Position numbers and translations under genes: made by a program | Part shown: one piece after another, positions 1 to 8,252 of the stretch | How positions within the stretch are numbered: the first letter of the stretch is position 1 | Layout: each line of letters begins with the position of its first letter | The notes under the pieces: model-generated | Databases searched by the model: none | The model's input: only the letters and a program-made list of their open reading frames with translations | What the model was told of the DNA's origin: nothing | Assembly (NCBI GenBank): GCA_963824395.1 | Contig: CAWGPF010000001.1 | Location: 806,001-870,000 of the forward strand | Length of the DNA: 64,000 bases | From: 13-2-20CM-66-19 sp963824395 | GTDB taxonomy: Bacteria > Pseudomonadota > Gammaproteobacteria > Steroidobacterales > Steroidobacteraceae | Direction of reading: 5' to 3'

Positions 1-843
1 GGGGGCAAGCGCCTGCGCCCCACGCTCGTGGTGCTGGCCGCCCGCGCCTGCCGCATCGAGGACGACGCCCACGTCGAAGCCGCAGCTTTCATCGAGTTCA
101 TCCACACCGCGACGCTGTTGCACGATGACGTGGTCGACGGCTCCTCGCTGCGACGCGGCCGGGACACCGCCAACCGCGTGTTCGGCAACCAGGCGAGCGT
201 CCTGGTCGGCGATTTCGTCTACTCGCGCGCCTTCCAGATGATGGCTGCGCTCGGGCGCCAGAGCGTCATGGAAGTGATGGCGCAAGCGACCAACGTGATC
301 GCCGAGGGCGAAGTGCTGCAGCTGATGAACGCCCGCGACCCGGACACCACCGAGGAGCGCTACCTCGAGGTGATCTACCGCAAGACTGCGATGCTGTTCG
401 AGGCGGGCGCGGAAGTGGCCGCGATCCTCGCCGGCGCCCGAGCCGAGCTGCGCCGCTCGCTGGCCGCCTACGGGCGCCATCTCGGCACCGCCTACCAGCT
501 GGTGGACGACGTGCTCGATTACCGCTCCAACCCTAAGGAGCGCGGCAAGAATCTCGGCGATGACCTGGCCGAGGGCAAGCCGACGCTGCCGCTGATTTAT
601 GCCCTGAAGAACGGCAATGAGACGCAGCGCGCCGCGATCCGCGAGGCTATCAAGCGCGGCGGTCTTGCGCAGCTGGAGCCGGTAATCGCCGCGATCGATG
701 CCACCGGGGGCCTTGAGTACGCCGCCGAACTTGCAAGGCAGCAGTCCGAGGCCGCCATCCGCGCCCTTGCCGAACTTGGCGACTCCCCCTACAAGGCGGG
801 TCTCGTCGCGCTCGCGCGCTTCGCAGTCGAGCACTCCACTTAA
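1..843 (+). CDS. ispB: Polyprenyl diphosphate synthase, 5' end cut off (IspB-like)
   Basis: Trans-prenyltransferase that builds the polyprenyl side chain of ubiquinone from farnesyl and isopentenyl diphosphate in the cytoplasm. The frame is open to base 1 and begins with the family motif GGKRLRP, so roughly the first 40-50 residues lie outside the window. Both aspartate-rich metal and substrate sites are visible: LLHDDVVDGSS near residue 40 of the visible part and LVDDVLDY near residue 170. The C-terminal half has the usual GKPTLPLIYAL segment. The chain ends at a TAA at 841-843. It stands alone on this strand, 84 bases before the next start. Chain length (octaprenyl or other) cannot be read from the sequence, so the ispB symbol is a family assignment. 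Confidence 0.9.
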   Translation, partial: GGKRLRPTLVVLAARACRIEDDAHVEAAAFIEFIHTATLLHDDVVDGSSLRRGRDTANRVFGNQASVLVGDFVYSRAFQMMAALGRQSVMEVMAQATNVIAEGEVLQLMNARDPDTTEERYLEVIYRKTAMLFEAGAEVAAILAGARAELRRSLAAYGRHLGTAYQLVDDVLDYRSNPKERGKNLGDDLAEGKPTLPLIYALKNGNETQRAAIREAIKRGGLAQLEPVIAAIDATGGLEYAAELARQQSEAAIRALAELGDSPYKAGLVALARFAVEHST

Positions 844-927
844 GCTTTGAGCGGCCGCACGGCGCCGCATTGCCGCGTCCGCGCTCCTGCCTCTAGACTG
901 CGCCACCGTACATCCCCGGACGCAGCC

Positions 928-2280
928 ATGACAATTAACAAGAAGTCCCTCCTCGCGTTCGCGCTGCCTGGCCTGCTCGCGTGCGCCCTCAGCGCCGGCC
1001 TCTTCTCAGGCGCTGCGGCCGCCGCGGACGCTGCGCCCGAGGAGACCATCGCCCTGAAGGCTGCGCACGTGTTCGACGGGACCGGCACCACACTCAAGGA
1101 GGGCGCTGTCGTCATCGTGCAGGGCGGGCGCATCGTCGCCGTCGGCACGTCCATCCCCGCCGGCGCGCGCGTGATCGACCTCGGTGACGCCACGCTCCTG
1201 CCCGGCTTCATCGATGCCCACACGCATCTCACCATGGAGTTCGAGAAGGACTATTACCACTACGTCTACTCGCGGATCATGCGGTTTCCCGCCGAGCAGG
1301 CCCTGTACGGGGCGCTCTACGCGCGCCGCACCCTGGAGGCCGGCTTCACCACCGTGCGCAATGTCGGCGCCGACGATTTCGTCGACGTCGGCCTGCGCAA
1401 TGCCATCAATGCCGGTGTCACCGTGGGTCCGCGCATGCTGACCGCCGTGCATGGCATCGGCTCCCCGGGCGGGCATTTCGATGACTACCCGTTCCCGCCG
1501 CAGCGCGTGAAGCCGGAGGGTCCCATCGAGGGCATCTGCAGCGGGCCGGAGGAATGCCGCGAGGCGGTGCGCTACCAGATGAAGTGGGGTGCGGACGTCA
1601 TCAAGATCGCCGCGAGCGGCGGGGTGCTGTCGGAGTCCGACCCGGTCGACGTGCCGCAGCTCACCCCCGAGGAACTGAGCGCCATCGTCACCGAGGCGCA
1701 CAAGTGGAACCGCAAGGTCGCCGCGCACTGCCACGGCGATGCGGCCGCGCGGCTCGCGATCGCCGCCGGGGTCGACTCGATCGAGCACGGCAGTTTCCTG
1801 ACCGAGGACACCCTCAAGATCATGAAGGCCAAGGGCGTGTGGCTCGTGCCGACCCGCATGGCCGTTTACTGGGTCAACAAGCAGGTCGACAACTACCCGC
1901 CGAAGATCGCCGCCAAGGCGCGCGCCGCCTACGCGGCCCACGAGAAGATGTTCCGCACCGCGCTGCGCGTGGGCGTGCCGATCGCCTTCGGCACCGATGC
2001 CGGGGTCTACCCACACGGCATGAACGCCATGGAGTTTGGTCTCATGACCGACATCGGCATGTCGCCCGCGGCGGCGCTCCTGTCCGGCACGCGCGATGCC
2101 GCGAAGCTCCTCGGCGTAGATCAGGAGGTCGGCACGCTGGAGGCCGGCAAGGCGGCCGACATCGTGGCCGTGCCCGGGAACGTCCTGAGCGACATACGCG
2201 CCACGGAACACCCCTTATTGGTCATGCAGCACGGACACGTGGTGCTGCAGAAGGCCGCAAACCCGCCTTCAGGAAGCTGA
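928..2280 (+). CDS. Secreted metal-dependent amidohydrolase (prolidase/imidazolonepropionase-like)
   Basis: A 450-residue hydrolase of the amidohydrolase superfamily with a signal peptide (charged start, long Ala/Leu core, AAAAADA cleavage region), so it acts in the periplasm or outside. Metal-site elements appear in order: DAHTH after strand 1, the presumed carboxylated lysine in DVIKIAASGG, histidines in AHCHGD and IEHGS, and the catalytic aspartate in FGTDAG. The composite N- and C-terminal beta-sandwich (HVFDGTG near the start, GKAADIVAV near the end) is typical of family members acting on Xaa-Pro dipeptides or other amides. I chose ATG 928 because it starts the signal peptide; the frame stays open further upstream without a better start. 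The true substrate is unknown. Confidence 0.85.
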   Translation: MTINKKSLLAFALPGLLACALSAGLFSGAAAAADAAPEETIALKAAHVFDGTGTTLKEGAVVIVQGGRIVAVGTSIPAGARVIDLGDATLLPGFIDAHTHLTMEFEKDYYHYVYSRIMRFPAEQALYGALYARRTLEAGFTTVRNVGADDFVDVGLRNAINAGVTVGPRMLTAVHGIGSPGGHFDDYPFPPQRVKPEGPIEGICSGPEECREAVRYQMKWGADVIKIAASGGVLSESDPVDVPQLTPEELSAIVTEAHKWNRKVAAHCHGDAAARLAIAAGVDSIEHGSFLTEDTLKIMKAKGVWLVPTRMAVYWVNKQVDNYPPKIAAKARAAYAAHEKMFRTALRVGVPIAFGTDAGVYPHGMNAMEFGLMTDIGMSPAAALLSGTRDAAKLLGVDQEVGTLEAGKAADIVAVPGNVLSDIRATEHPLLVMQHGHVVLQKAANPPSGS

Positions 2281-2281
2281 T

Positions 2282-2310
2282 TTGATGGCGGGGGGCGGGT
2301 TCAGTACACT
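2282..2310 (+). promoter_or_regulatory. Sigma-70 promoter for tRNA-Pro
   Basis: TTGATG (2282-2287) and TACACT (2305-2310) are separated by exactly 17 bases and followed by a GC-rich discriminator (GCGCGCCCC), the arrangement typical of stable-RNA promoters under stringent control. The -35 element starts two bases after the amidohydrolase stop codon. The predicted start lies about 55 bases before the mature tRNA. Confidence 0.6.
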
Positions 2311-2370
2311 GCGCGCCCCGCCGCAGTCCAGCCGATCTGAAGCTGATCCCGCGCGGCGGTGCTCCAAGAT

Positions 2371-2447
<77 letters not shown>

Positions 2448-2453
2448 ATCAAA

Positions 2454-2645
2454 TCAGCAGCTTAAGAAGCGACGACTACGGGCGGGTGTCGGCGAATTGC
2501 GCCCGCCACTCACGACCGATCGAACCAAAGACAGCCGTTCGCACGTCATGAGCGCTTCGATGTGATAGCGCTGCGCTTCGAGTCCCGAGCGGCCGTGCCC
2601 CGGTTCGCGCATGCTGACCGTCAGATATCCGATTGCTGCTTTCAT
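2454..2645 (-). pseudogene. Relic of a serine recombinase/resolvase (N-terminal codons only)
   Basis: From ATG 2645 on the minus strand the frame reads MKAAIGYLTVSM, followed by GRSGLEAQRYHIEAL. This is the start of the catalytic domain of serine recombinases, normally A(I/L)GYxRVSTxxQ...GLxAQ. The nucleophile serine is at about residue 11. The match fades after about 40 codons, and the frame stops next to the tRNA, so the rest of the catalytic domain and the DNA-binding domain are missing. A good ribosome site (GGAGGG, six bases from ATG) survives. The arginine expected before VS is replaced by threonine. It is most likely a dead remnant of an element that inserted at tRNA-Pro. Confidence 0.6.
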
Positions 2646-3052
2646 CGCGGGACCCTCCGTTGGGCAGCTTTGCGACATTCCCTCGCGGTGCTGACGCGCA
2701 GGACTTATTCGCGATCGCGAGCGATCTGATGCACCGCGTCAGCGAAAGGGATGCACCCCCCCGTGCTGCAGCCCCATCAAATGTAAATAAGGGTGGCCTG
2801 AGGCGAAACGTGCGAACTAAGGTCAGACACTGCGCCTAGACTGGCTCTGTCGCCACCGAGAGAACCATTAAAAACGGGACGCGACGAAGGGCACGCCGTC
2901 AGGCCGATTCGCGCTGGTTAAATTCTGGTAGTTCCGGTACCAAGATACGACCCTGTTGGCAGACAGCACCGGCACGGCGCGCTGCTGAAACGTTTCCCAT
3001 TCTGTTCGACAAATCCTCCACAACACCAATACGCCAGACGAGGAAACATCCC
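2646..3052. other. Intergenic stretch without recognisable gene
   Basis: About 400 bases between the recombinase relic and the repeat protein, visibly richer in A+T than the flanks. All frames are short and match no family I recognise. The last 15 bases hold the ribosome site (GAGGAAAC) of the following gene. No clear promoter or terminator stands out. Confidence 0.5.
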
Positions 3053-4276
3053 ATGAAACGCGCCTGTACAACCTCTTTAGTCGTGACCGTTGCCCTGGCG
3101 ACGTACGGGCTGGCTTGCGCCCAGCAGCCCCCGGACGTAGTGCAGAGCGACTCCGGCGGCAACACCGCCATGGGCAGCAACGCCCTGCTAAATAATAATC
3201 TCGCAGGTTCAGAGGAGAACACCGCCGCCGGAAACTTCGCCCTGCTCTCGAACACCACCGGCAGTACCAACAGTGCACTGGGATACGCATCGCTCTACTA
3301 CAACACGACGGGCTACGGCAACACGGCGGTCGGCGCCCAGGCGTTGGTAGGCAACACCGTCGGCTATCAGAACACTGCGGCCGGATATGGCGCCCTTGCC
3401 CAGGATCACGGCGGCAACCAGAACACTGCGGTGGGCTGGGCCGCGCTGTACGGCGCTCCAAGTCTGACCGGCAGCAACAACACCGCGATCGGCTTTTCGG
3501 CCCTCTCGAACACCACGACCGGCGCCTTCAATACCGCCTCCGGTAACAATGCCCTGGGTGCCAATACGACCGGTACCAACAACACCGCGGCCGGTGCCGG
3601 GGCCATGAATGCCAACGTCTCAGGGACCGCGAACACTGCGGTAGGGTCGAATGCCCTCGGGACGAATCAGGGGGGCTCCAACAATATTGCGATAGGAGCC
3701 AATGCCGGGTACTACATCCGAGGCAGCCTCTACAACATCGACATCGGCAATGTCGGCAACCAACAGGATGTGGGACTCATTCGGATCGGTACGTCGGGCC
3801 AGCAGTCGGCAGCGTACATCGCCGGCATCAGCGGCGCTCATGTCACCGGGAGCGCGGTCTATGTCACGTCTACCGGTCAGCTCGGCGTCCTAGCGTCCTC
3901 GGAGCGCTACAAGACGGCCATTACCCCGATGGGCGCGAGCACGGCGAATCTTGGTCAATTACGGCCTGTCACGTTTCGTCTGAAGACCGACGCCAAGCGC
4001 ACTATCCAGTACGGCCTTATCGCCGAAGAAGTCGCGAAGGTATATCCGGAACTCGTGATTCGGGACGGCGAGGGACGAATCCAGGGTGTTCGTTATGAGG
4101 AGCTGGCACCGATGCTGTTGAACGAAGTCCAAGAACAGCAAAAGAAGGCGTCTGTTCAGGCTGATCAGCTGCGCGATATGCAAAAGGAACTGTCGGAGCT
4201 ACGCGATTTGAACCGCGCGACTCGGGCCGCCCTGGCTGATCTGCTGGCGAGGGACGGAAGCGCTGCCAGGCGTTAG
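3053..4276 (+). CDS. Secreted NTAxG-repeat protein with C-terminal peptidase-S74 chaperone domain
   Basis: A 407-residue protein with a signal peptide ending at LACAQ. Residues about 35-220 are a run of roughly ten degenerate 20-25-residue repeats, each with a core NTAxGxxAL (examples: NTAMGSNAL, NTAVGAQAL, NTAAGYGAL, NTASGNNAL). Such repeats resemble the beta-roll heads of trimeric adhesins and phage tail spikes. From about residue 282 a peptidase-S74 (endosialidase intramolecular chaperone) domain follows. It starts at SSERYKT, aligned with the family SDxRLK self-cleavage site (Ser282 as nucleophile), continues through GLIAEEV and YEELAPMLLNEVQ, and ends in a coiled coil. Inference: a trimeric surface fibre that folds with help from, and then sheds, its tail. 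No phage genes surround it. Ribosome site GAGGAAAC is upstream. Confidence 0.8.
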   Translation: MKRACTTSLVVTVALATYGLACAQQPPDVVQSDSGGNTAMGSNALLNNNLAGSEENTAAGNFALLSNTTGSTNSALGYASLYYNTTGYGNTAVGAQALVGNTVGYQNTAAGYGALAQDHGGNQNTAVGWAALYGAPSLTGSNNTAIGFSALSNTTTGAFNTASGNNALGANTTGTNNTAAGAGAMNANVSGTANTAVGSNALGTNQGGSNNIAIGANAGYYIRGSLYNIDIGNVGNQQDVGLIRIGTSGQQSAAYIAGISGAHVTGSAVYVTSTGQLGVLASSERYKTAITPMGASTANLGQLRPVTFRLKTDAKRTIQYGLIAEEVAKVYPELVIRDGEGRIQGVRYEELAPMLLNEVQEQQKKASVQADQLRDMQKELSELRDLNRATRAALADLLARDGSAARR

Positions 4277-4536
4277 CGCTGCGGAGTGTCCGAGACCTCG
4301 TCCGGTTCATCCGAACGGTTATCCCTGACGCGCAGATTCGACAGGCCCGAAGCGTTGTTCTCGACCGATCACGACGTGAGCGGTCATTAGATCGGCGTGG
4401 TATTGGGTTAAGACTGCCCTGGCGTTTGTGACAGCACCCGAACACATTATCCTGATCGTCTGCCTCGCAATGCCAGGTCCGGCAGCCAACGAAGCCCGTC
4501 CCATGAAGCGACTTTGCCCGAGGCGGGTCCGACGAG
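4277..4536. other. Gene-poor stretch before the cupin relic
   Basis: About 260 bases after the repeat protein with no supported coding frame. An in-frame TGA at 4504 cuts off the cupin fragment that follows. This is probably eroded DNA of the same scarred region. Confidence 0.4.
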
Positions 4537-4686
4537 TGCCCGCCCGGCGAGAAACACTGGCACGGCGCCGCGCCCGGCACCGCCATGACCCATATCGCCG
4601 TTCAGGAAGAATTGAACGGCAAGGCTGTCGATTGGCTTGAGCCGGTGACGGACGAGCAGTATCGCCACGCGCCCGCTGAGGAATAG
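4537..4686 (+). pseudogene. Relic of a cupin-domain protein (C-terminal end)
   Basis: The frame from 4537 reads CPPGEKHWHGA, then TAMTHIAVQE, then VDWLEPVTDEQY, and stops at TAG 4684. This is the conserved end of small single-domain cupins of the type often linked to carboxymuconolactone-decarboxylase-like proteins, with the metal-site GEKHWHG motif. The first two thirds of the domain, including the usual HTHP...L motif, are absent, and the same frame has a stop at 4504. It is therefore a decayed or deleted gene. Confidence 0.6.
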
Positions 4687-4754
4687 CGCCGCCGAGAAGC
4701 GCGACGCGCACCCATCATCTTCGTGACGAGGACGCCTGGCGCCCGACCTCTTCG

Positions 4755-5639
4755 TTAGCCGAAGCCGATGCTGAAATCGTGTCCCCACAGGCTCACTGCA
4801 GTGGTCTCGTGCACGACGTTGCGGCTCCAGTCGCACACTTTCCCGCCGTAGCCGTACTCCAATGCAAAGCCTGACGGACTCTGTATGTAGAAGGATGTCA
4901 TACGGTCGTTGACATGACGGCCCAGGGTGGCCAATAGCTTGGCCTCGTGTTGCGCGCGACGGTCCATCGCGCGCCCCACCTCGTCCATGTCCGGAACCTC
5001 GACCATCAGATGCACGCAGCCGCTCTGTGCAGGTAGCTCCGCGATCGCGAGACTGTGATGGCGGCCGTTGTTACAGTGCAGAAACATGATGCGCGCAGCG
5101 GCCGCACCCAGCGGGCGGTGCACCATGTAGTCCGACAGACCGAAGCCGAGAACCTCGCGCAGGAAGTCCGCGGTCGCATCGAAGTTCGTTGCCGGCAGCG
5201 CCACGTGTCCCATGCCGAGAGCGCCGGTGACGAAGCTGGTGCCGGTGGGCGAGACGAGGCGTTGAAAATCACTCTTAAAACCGAGCACGACCTCGTGACG
5301 GTTGCCGGACGGGTCGAAGAACCAGAGCATGTCGATGCAACCGCGGCTATCACGCTCAGCCTCGGTGGCGGCGCCTACGCGCACGCCCGACTTCTCGAGC
5401 TGCCGGCGCACGTTGTTGAATTCCTCGGCGCTCGCCACCTCCCAGCCGCAGGCGAAATAGCGCGACTCCGGGGCTTGCTGGATAACGAAGCGGCAGGCGC
5501 GCTCATCCATCTTCAGCCACAGGTCGCCATTGGGAGAGCGGCAACTCTGCGTACCGAGCACCCGTTCCCCAAAGCGCTGCCAGGCAGCCAGATCAGGGTG
5601 CGTGGCGATGATGTAGGAGAGCGCGCGAATGTCGGTCAC
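4755..5639 (-). CDS. Type I extradiol dioxygenase (HsaC/BphC-like)
   Basis: A 294-residue cytoplasmic ring-cleaving enzyme that adds O2 next to the two hydroxyls of a catechol. Family relatives include 2,3-dihydroxybiphenyl dioxygenase and the steroid enzymes HsaC/TesB. It has two vicinal-oxygen-chelate halves. Expected iron ligands are His145 (GMGHVALPA), His195 (GRHHSLAI) and Glu261 (ALEYGYG). His242 and Tyr251 fit the family signature H-x(n)-FYIQSPSGFALE. The start is GTG 5639, with AAGGA seven bases upstream. Only nine bases separate it from the flavin hydroxylase stop, so the two form an operon in which the hydroxylase product would feed this enzyme. Steroid use is inferred from the neighbours. 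Confidence 0.85.
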   Translation of the reverse strand: MTDIRALSYIIATHPDLAAWQRFGERVLGTQSCRSPNGDLWLKMDERACRFVIQQAPESRYFACGWEVASAEEFNNVRRQLEKSGVRVGAATEAERDSRGCIDMLWFFDPSGNRHEVVLGFKSDFQRLVSPTGTSFVTGALGMGHVALPATNFDATADFLREVLGFGLSDYMVHRPLGAAAARIMFLHCNNGRHHSLAIAELPAQSGCVHLMVEVPDMDEVGRAMDRRAQHEAKLLATLGRHVNDRMTSFYIQSPSGFALEYGYGGKVCDWSRNVVHETTAVSLWGHDFSIGFG

Positions 5640-5648
5640 TGCGATTCC

Positions 5649-6827
5649 TTAGAGGAAGGTGTCGGCATTTTCCAGCCCGAGCAGGACGCCGCCGTAGTTG
5701 CGCTCGATCTTGCGGACGTTGTTGGCCACGTGCGTGCGCCCGCAGTTGATGTCGAGGAAGAAGCGGGTCAGAGGATAACTGCGGTACATGCCATGCGCGC
5801 CGGAGCTGTAGAAGAGGCGGTTGACGAGCGCCGCACAGCGCTCCGGTACGGCCGCCGATTGAGTGCGGTAGTGGATGCGATCCTGCAACGCGAGTGTTCG
5901 TCCGGCGCTCAGCTCCGTGAGCATGCTCGCAAAGTTGCGCTCCAGGGCGAGCTGCATCTCATCGATCGCAAGTGCGGTCTCGGCGGCAGCCTCCTGTGCC
6001 GTGGGGTCTTGTGCGCTCCTCCCCCCGTCATTGACCGCAACCCGCTGCGAGCACCAGGTGCGGTAGTGGCGGAGCGCGCCCTGCAGCGCACCGATGGCAG
6101 ACGTCGACACGGCGCGCACAAAGATCTGGCCGAACGGCAGCTTGTACAGCACGCCCGGGTTCACCGTGAGGCCGGGGCTGGTGCCGGCCGCGCCGTCGGA
6201 GGCCTTATGCGTGCGGTACTCCAGAACCAGCGCCTGATCGACCTCGATGTCGTGGCTGCCGGTGCCGCGCAGTCCGATCGTGTCCCAGCTGTCGATCACC
6301 CGAAAGTCACGCCGCGGCACGAGAAAGGTGCGGAATTCGCTCGCACCACCGTCCGCAGCGGGCACCAGCGCGCCCAGGAATGCCCACTGACAGTGACGCA
6401 CGCCGCTCGAGAATCCCCAGCGCCCGGACAGTCGGAAGCCCCCGGCTACTCGCTCCACGCGGCCGCGTGGCATGTAGGAGGAGCTGATGAGCGTGCTGCT
6501 GTCCTCGCCCCAGACGTCACGCTGCGCTCGCTCGTCATAGAGCGCCAGCTGCCAGTTGTGTACCGCGATGACACCGTAGATCCAGGCCGTCGACATGCAG
6601 CCTTCGGCGAGCGCCATCTGGATGCGATAGAAGACCTGCGGCTCCATCTCGTAGCCGCCCCAGCGCCTGGGCTGCAGCACCCGGAACAGTCCTGCCTCCT
6701 GCATCTGCGCCACGGTTTGTGCAGCCACGCAGCGCTCCTTGTCGGCGAGGTCCCAACGCTCTTCGAGCGTCGGGATGAGATCGCGGGCGCGCTGCACCAG
6801 TTCCTGCGCTGACGGTGTGGCACCCAT
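5649..6827 (-). CDS. Flavin-dependent aromatic hydroxylase of acyl-CoA dehydrogenase fold (HsaA-like)
   Basis: A 392-residue protein of the acyl-CoA-dehydrogenase-fold monooxygenase group. In steroid degraders HsaA hydroxylates 3-HSA to the catechol 3,4-DHSA, using reduced flavin supplied by HsaB. Family hallmarks are the N-terminal helical domain with RWGGYEM, WGFSSGVRHCQWAFLGAL in the middle domain, DSWDTIGLRGTGSHDIEV, and YSSGAHGMYRSYPL with the C-terminal RNYGG. I chose ATG 6827, which has GAGGAGA seven bases upstream; the open frame reaches further upstream without a comparable site. No flavin reductase is nearby, so its partner must be elsewhere. It is first in the operon with the extradiol dioxygenase and divergent from the Rieske gene. 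Confidence 0.82.
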   Translation of the reverse strand: MGATPSAQELVQRARDLIPTLEERWDLADKERCVAAQTVAQMQEAGLFRVLQPRRWGGYEMEPQVFYRIQMALAEGCMSTAWIYGVIAVHNWQLALYDERAQRDVWGEDSSTLISSSYMPRGRVERVAGGFRLSGRWGFSSGVRHCQWAFLGALVPAADGGASEFRTFLVPRRDFRVIDSWDTIGLRGTGSHDIEVDQALVLEYRTHKASDGAAGTSPGLTVNPGVLYKLPFGQIFVRAVSTSAIGALQGALRHYRTWCSQRVAVNDGGRSAQDPTAQEAAAETALAIDEMQLALERNFASMLTELSAGRTLALQDRIHYRTQSAAVPERCAALVNRLFYSSGAHGMYRSYPLTRFFLDINCGRTHVANNVRKIERNYGGVLLGLENADTFL

Positions 6828-6850
6828 GGCGGTTCTCCTCGTGACGTTCT

Positions 6851-6891
6851 GCATTCTGGGTCCGAAGTTTGAATGCCCGGACGCACGGACC
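6851..6891. promoter_or_regulatory. Interlocking inverted repeats in the hydroxylase/Rieske divergent region
   Basis: GCATTC (6851-6856) pairs with GAATGC (6871-6876), and GGTCCG (6859-6864) pairs with CGGACC (6886-6891). The two imperfect operators interlock inside the 188-base gap between divergent starts. They could bind a dimeric repressor of the ring-degradation genes. No regulator gene is adjacent. Confidence 0.35.
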
Positions 6892-7015
6892 GACATACGT
6901 GGTTTCCGCACGGTGCCGCGTCTCCTCCGAATCGACTAGGCATAACTACGTCTTTCCATGGCGCACGCCGTGGGCCGATGCTGGCCGCGTCGCAATAGTT
7001 CGAAAGGTAGCGCCC

Positions 7016-8101
7016 ATGGCAAAGACTCAGGAGTACGGACTCGGGGAATTCACCTTCCCGCGCGGCTGGTTCATGGTCGCAGCCGCCGATCGAGTCACTG
7101 ACACGCCACTGTCGGTGCGCTTCTTCAGCCGCGACCTGGTGCTATTTCGCGGCAAGGCGAGCGGCAAGCCGATCGTGCTGGATGCTTATTGTCCGCACAT
7201 GGGCACGCACCTGGGCACCAACACCACCTCCTATGTCGTGCGCGACGGCAACCACATAGACGGTGATGCGATCCGCTGTCCCTACCACGGCTGGCGCTTC
7301 CGCGCCGACGGCAAGTGCGACGACATCCCGGGCCTGCGGGGTGCCATCCCCAAGGCCGCCTGCGTACGCAGCTGGCCGGTGCATGAGAGCATGGGCATCA
7401 TCTGGCTGTGGTATGACGAGGAGGCGCTGGAGCCGGAGTGGCCTGCACCTTCATTGCCGGAGTGGTCCGACCCGGCCTGGGTCCATTGGCAGATCGATGA
7501 TCTGGGCACGCTGCCGGTGCACGGCCAGGAGATCGTCGACAACATCGTGGATATGGCGCACTTCGGCCCGATCCACGGCCTCGACACGGTCGAGCTCTTC
7601 GAGAACGAGTTTCGCGGCCATGAAGCTATCCAGCGCATGGTCGGTCCCCATCGTACGCTGGTGGAGGGCGATCGCCTGCTGCGCACCGACACCACCTATC
7701 ATGGTCCAGGCTATCTGCTGTCGCATATGGCCGGTCGGTATCCTTCGATCATCATGATCGCCAACACACCGGTCGAGGACGGCGTTTCCCATGCCTGGCA
7801 TGCGTTGCTGGTCAAGTCAGCGCACGATCAGGCTCTTGCCGAGGATGTCGCGACGGCGCGCGCCTTCCAGGCGGCGAGCCTCCAGGCGTTCGCACAGGAC
7901 TTTGAGGTGTGGGCGCACAAGGCGCCGGCGCTGAAGATCCTGCAGACCAATGCCGATGGACCTTTCCATCTGGAGCGCATCTGGTACCGCCAGTTCTTCA
8001 ATCGCCGCGCCCGTCGGCTGGAGTTCCAGGGGCGCGTCAACGGCCTGCACTCCATCAAAGGGCCGCGGCGCGCCGCGGCCTACGAGCTTAGATCAGGGTA
8101 G
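7016..8101 (+). CDS. Rieske non-heme iron oxygenase, 3-ketosteroid 9alpha-hydroxylase type (KshA-like)
   Basis: A 361-residue oxygenase component. The Rieske 2Fe-2S ligands are Cys59/His61 (CPHMGTHLG) and Cys88/His91 (CPYHGWRF). The mononuclear iron site is in DNIVDMAHFGPIH, with His182 and His187 as ligands. DNxxDMAHF together with a following GL...F.N.F.GH segment closely resembles KshA, which hydroxylates C9 of androstadienedione and opens ring B. ATG 7016 follows GAAAGG. The frame is open upstream, but only this start gives the normal N-terminus. The reductase partner (KshB) is absent from the window. It is divergent from the HsaA/HsaC-like operon. Confidence 0.82.
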   Translation: MAKTQEYGLGEFTFPRGWFMVAAADRVTDTPLSVRFFSRDLVLFRGKASGKPIVLDAYCPHMGTHLGTNTTSYVVRDGNHIDGDAIRCPYHGWRFRADGKCDDIPGLRGAIPKAACVRSWPVHESMGIIWLWYDEEALEPEWPAPSLPEWSDPAWVHWQIDDLGTLPVHGQEIVDNIVDMAHFGPIHGLDTVELFENEFRGHEAIQRMVGPHRTLVEGDRLLRTDTTYHGPGYLLSHMAGRYPSIIMIANTPVEDGVSHAWHALLVKSAHDQALAEDVATARAFQAASLQAFAQDFEVWAHKAPALKILQTNADGPFHLERIWYRQFFNRRARRLEFQGRVNGLHSIKGPRRAAAYELRSG

Positions 8102-8252
8102 TTGGCTGCGGGCCGAAGACTTTCATAGCAGTATTTTCTGCAGATCATTACTTTGCTGCCGCTCAACTACCATCGCAGCCATTGCGATCAGCTGCGCGCC
8201 TTGCGCGAGTGTGTCGCTGCCCGTTGTACGGCCTGAGACTGTGGCTGAGGCG

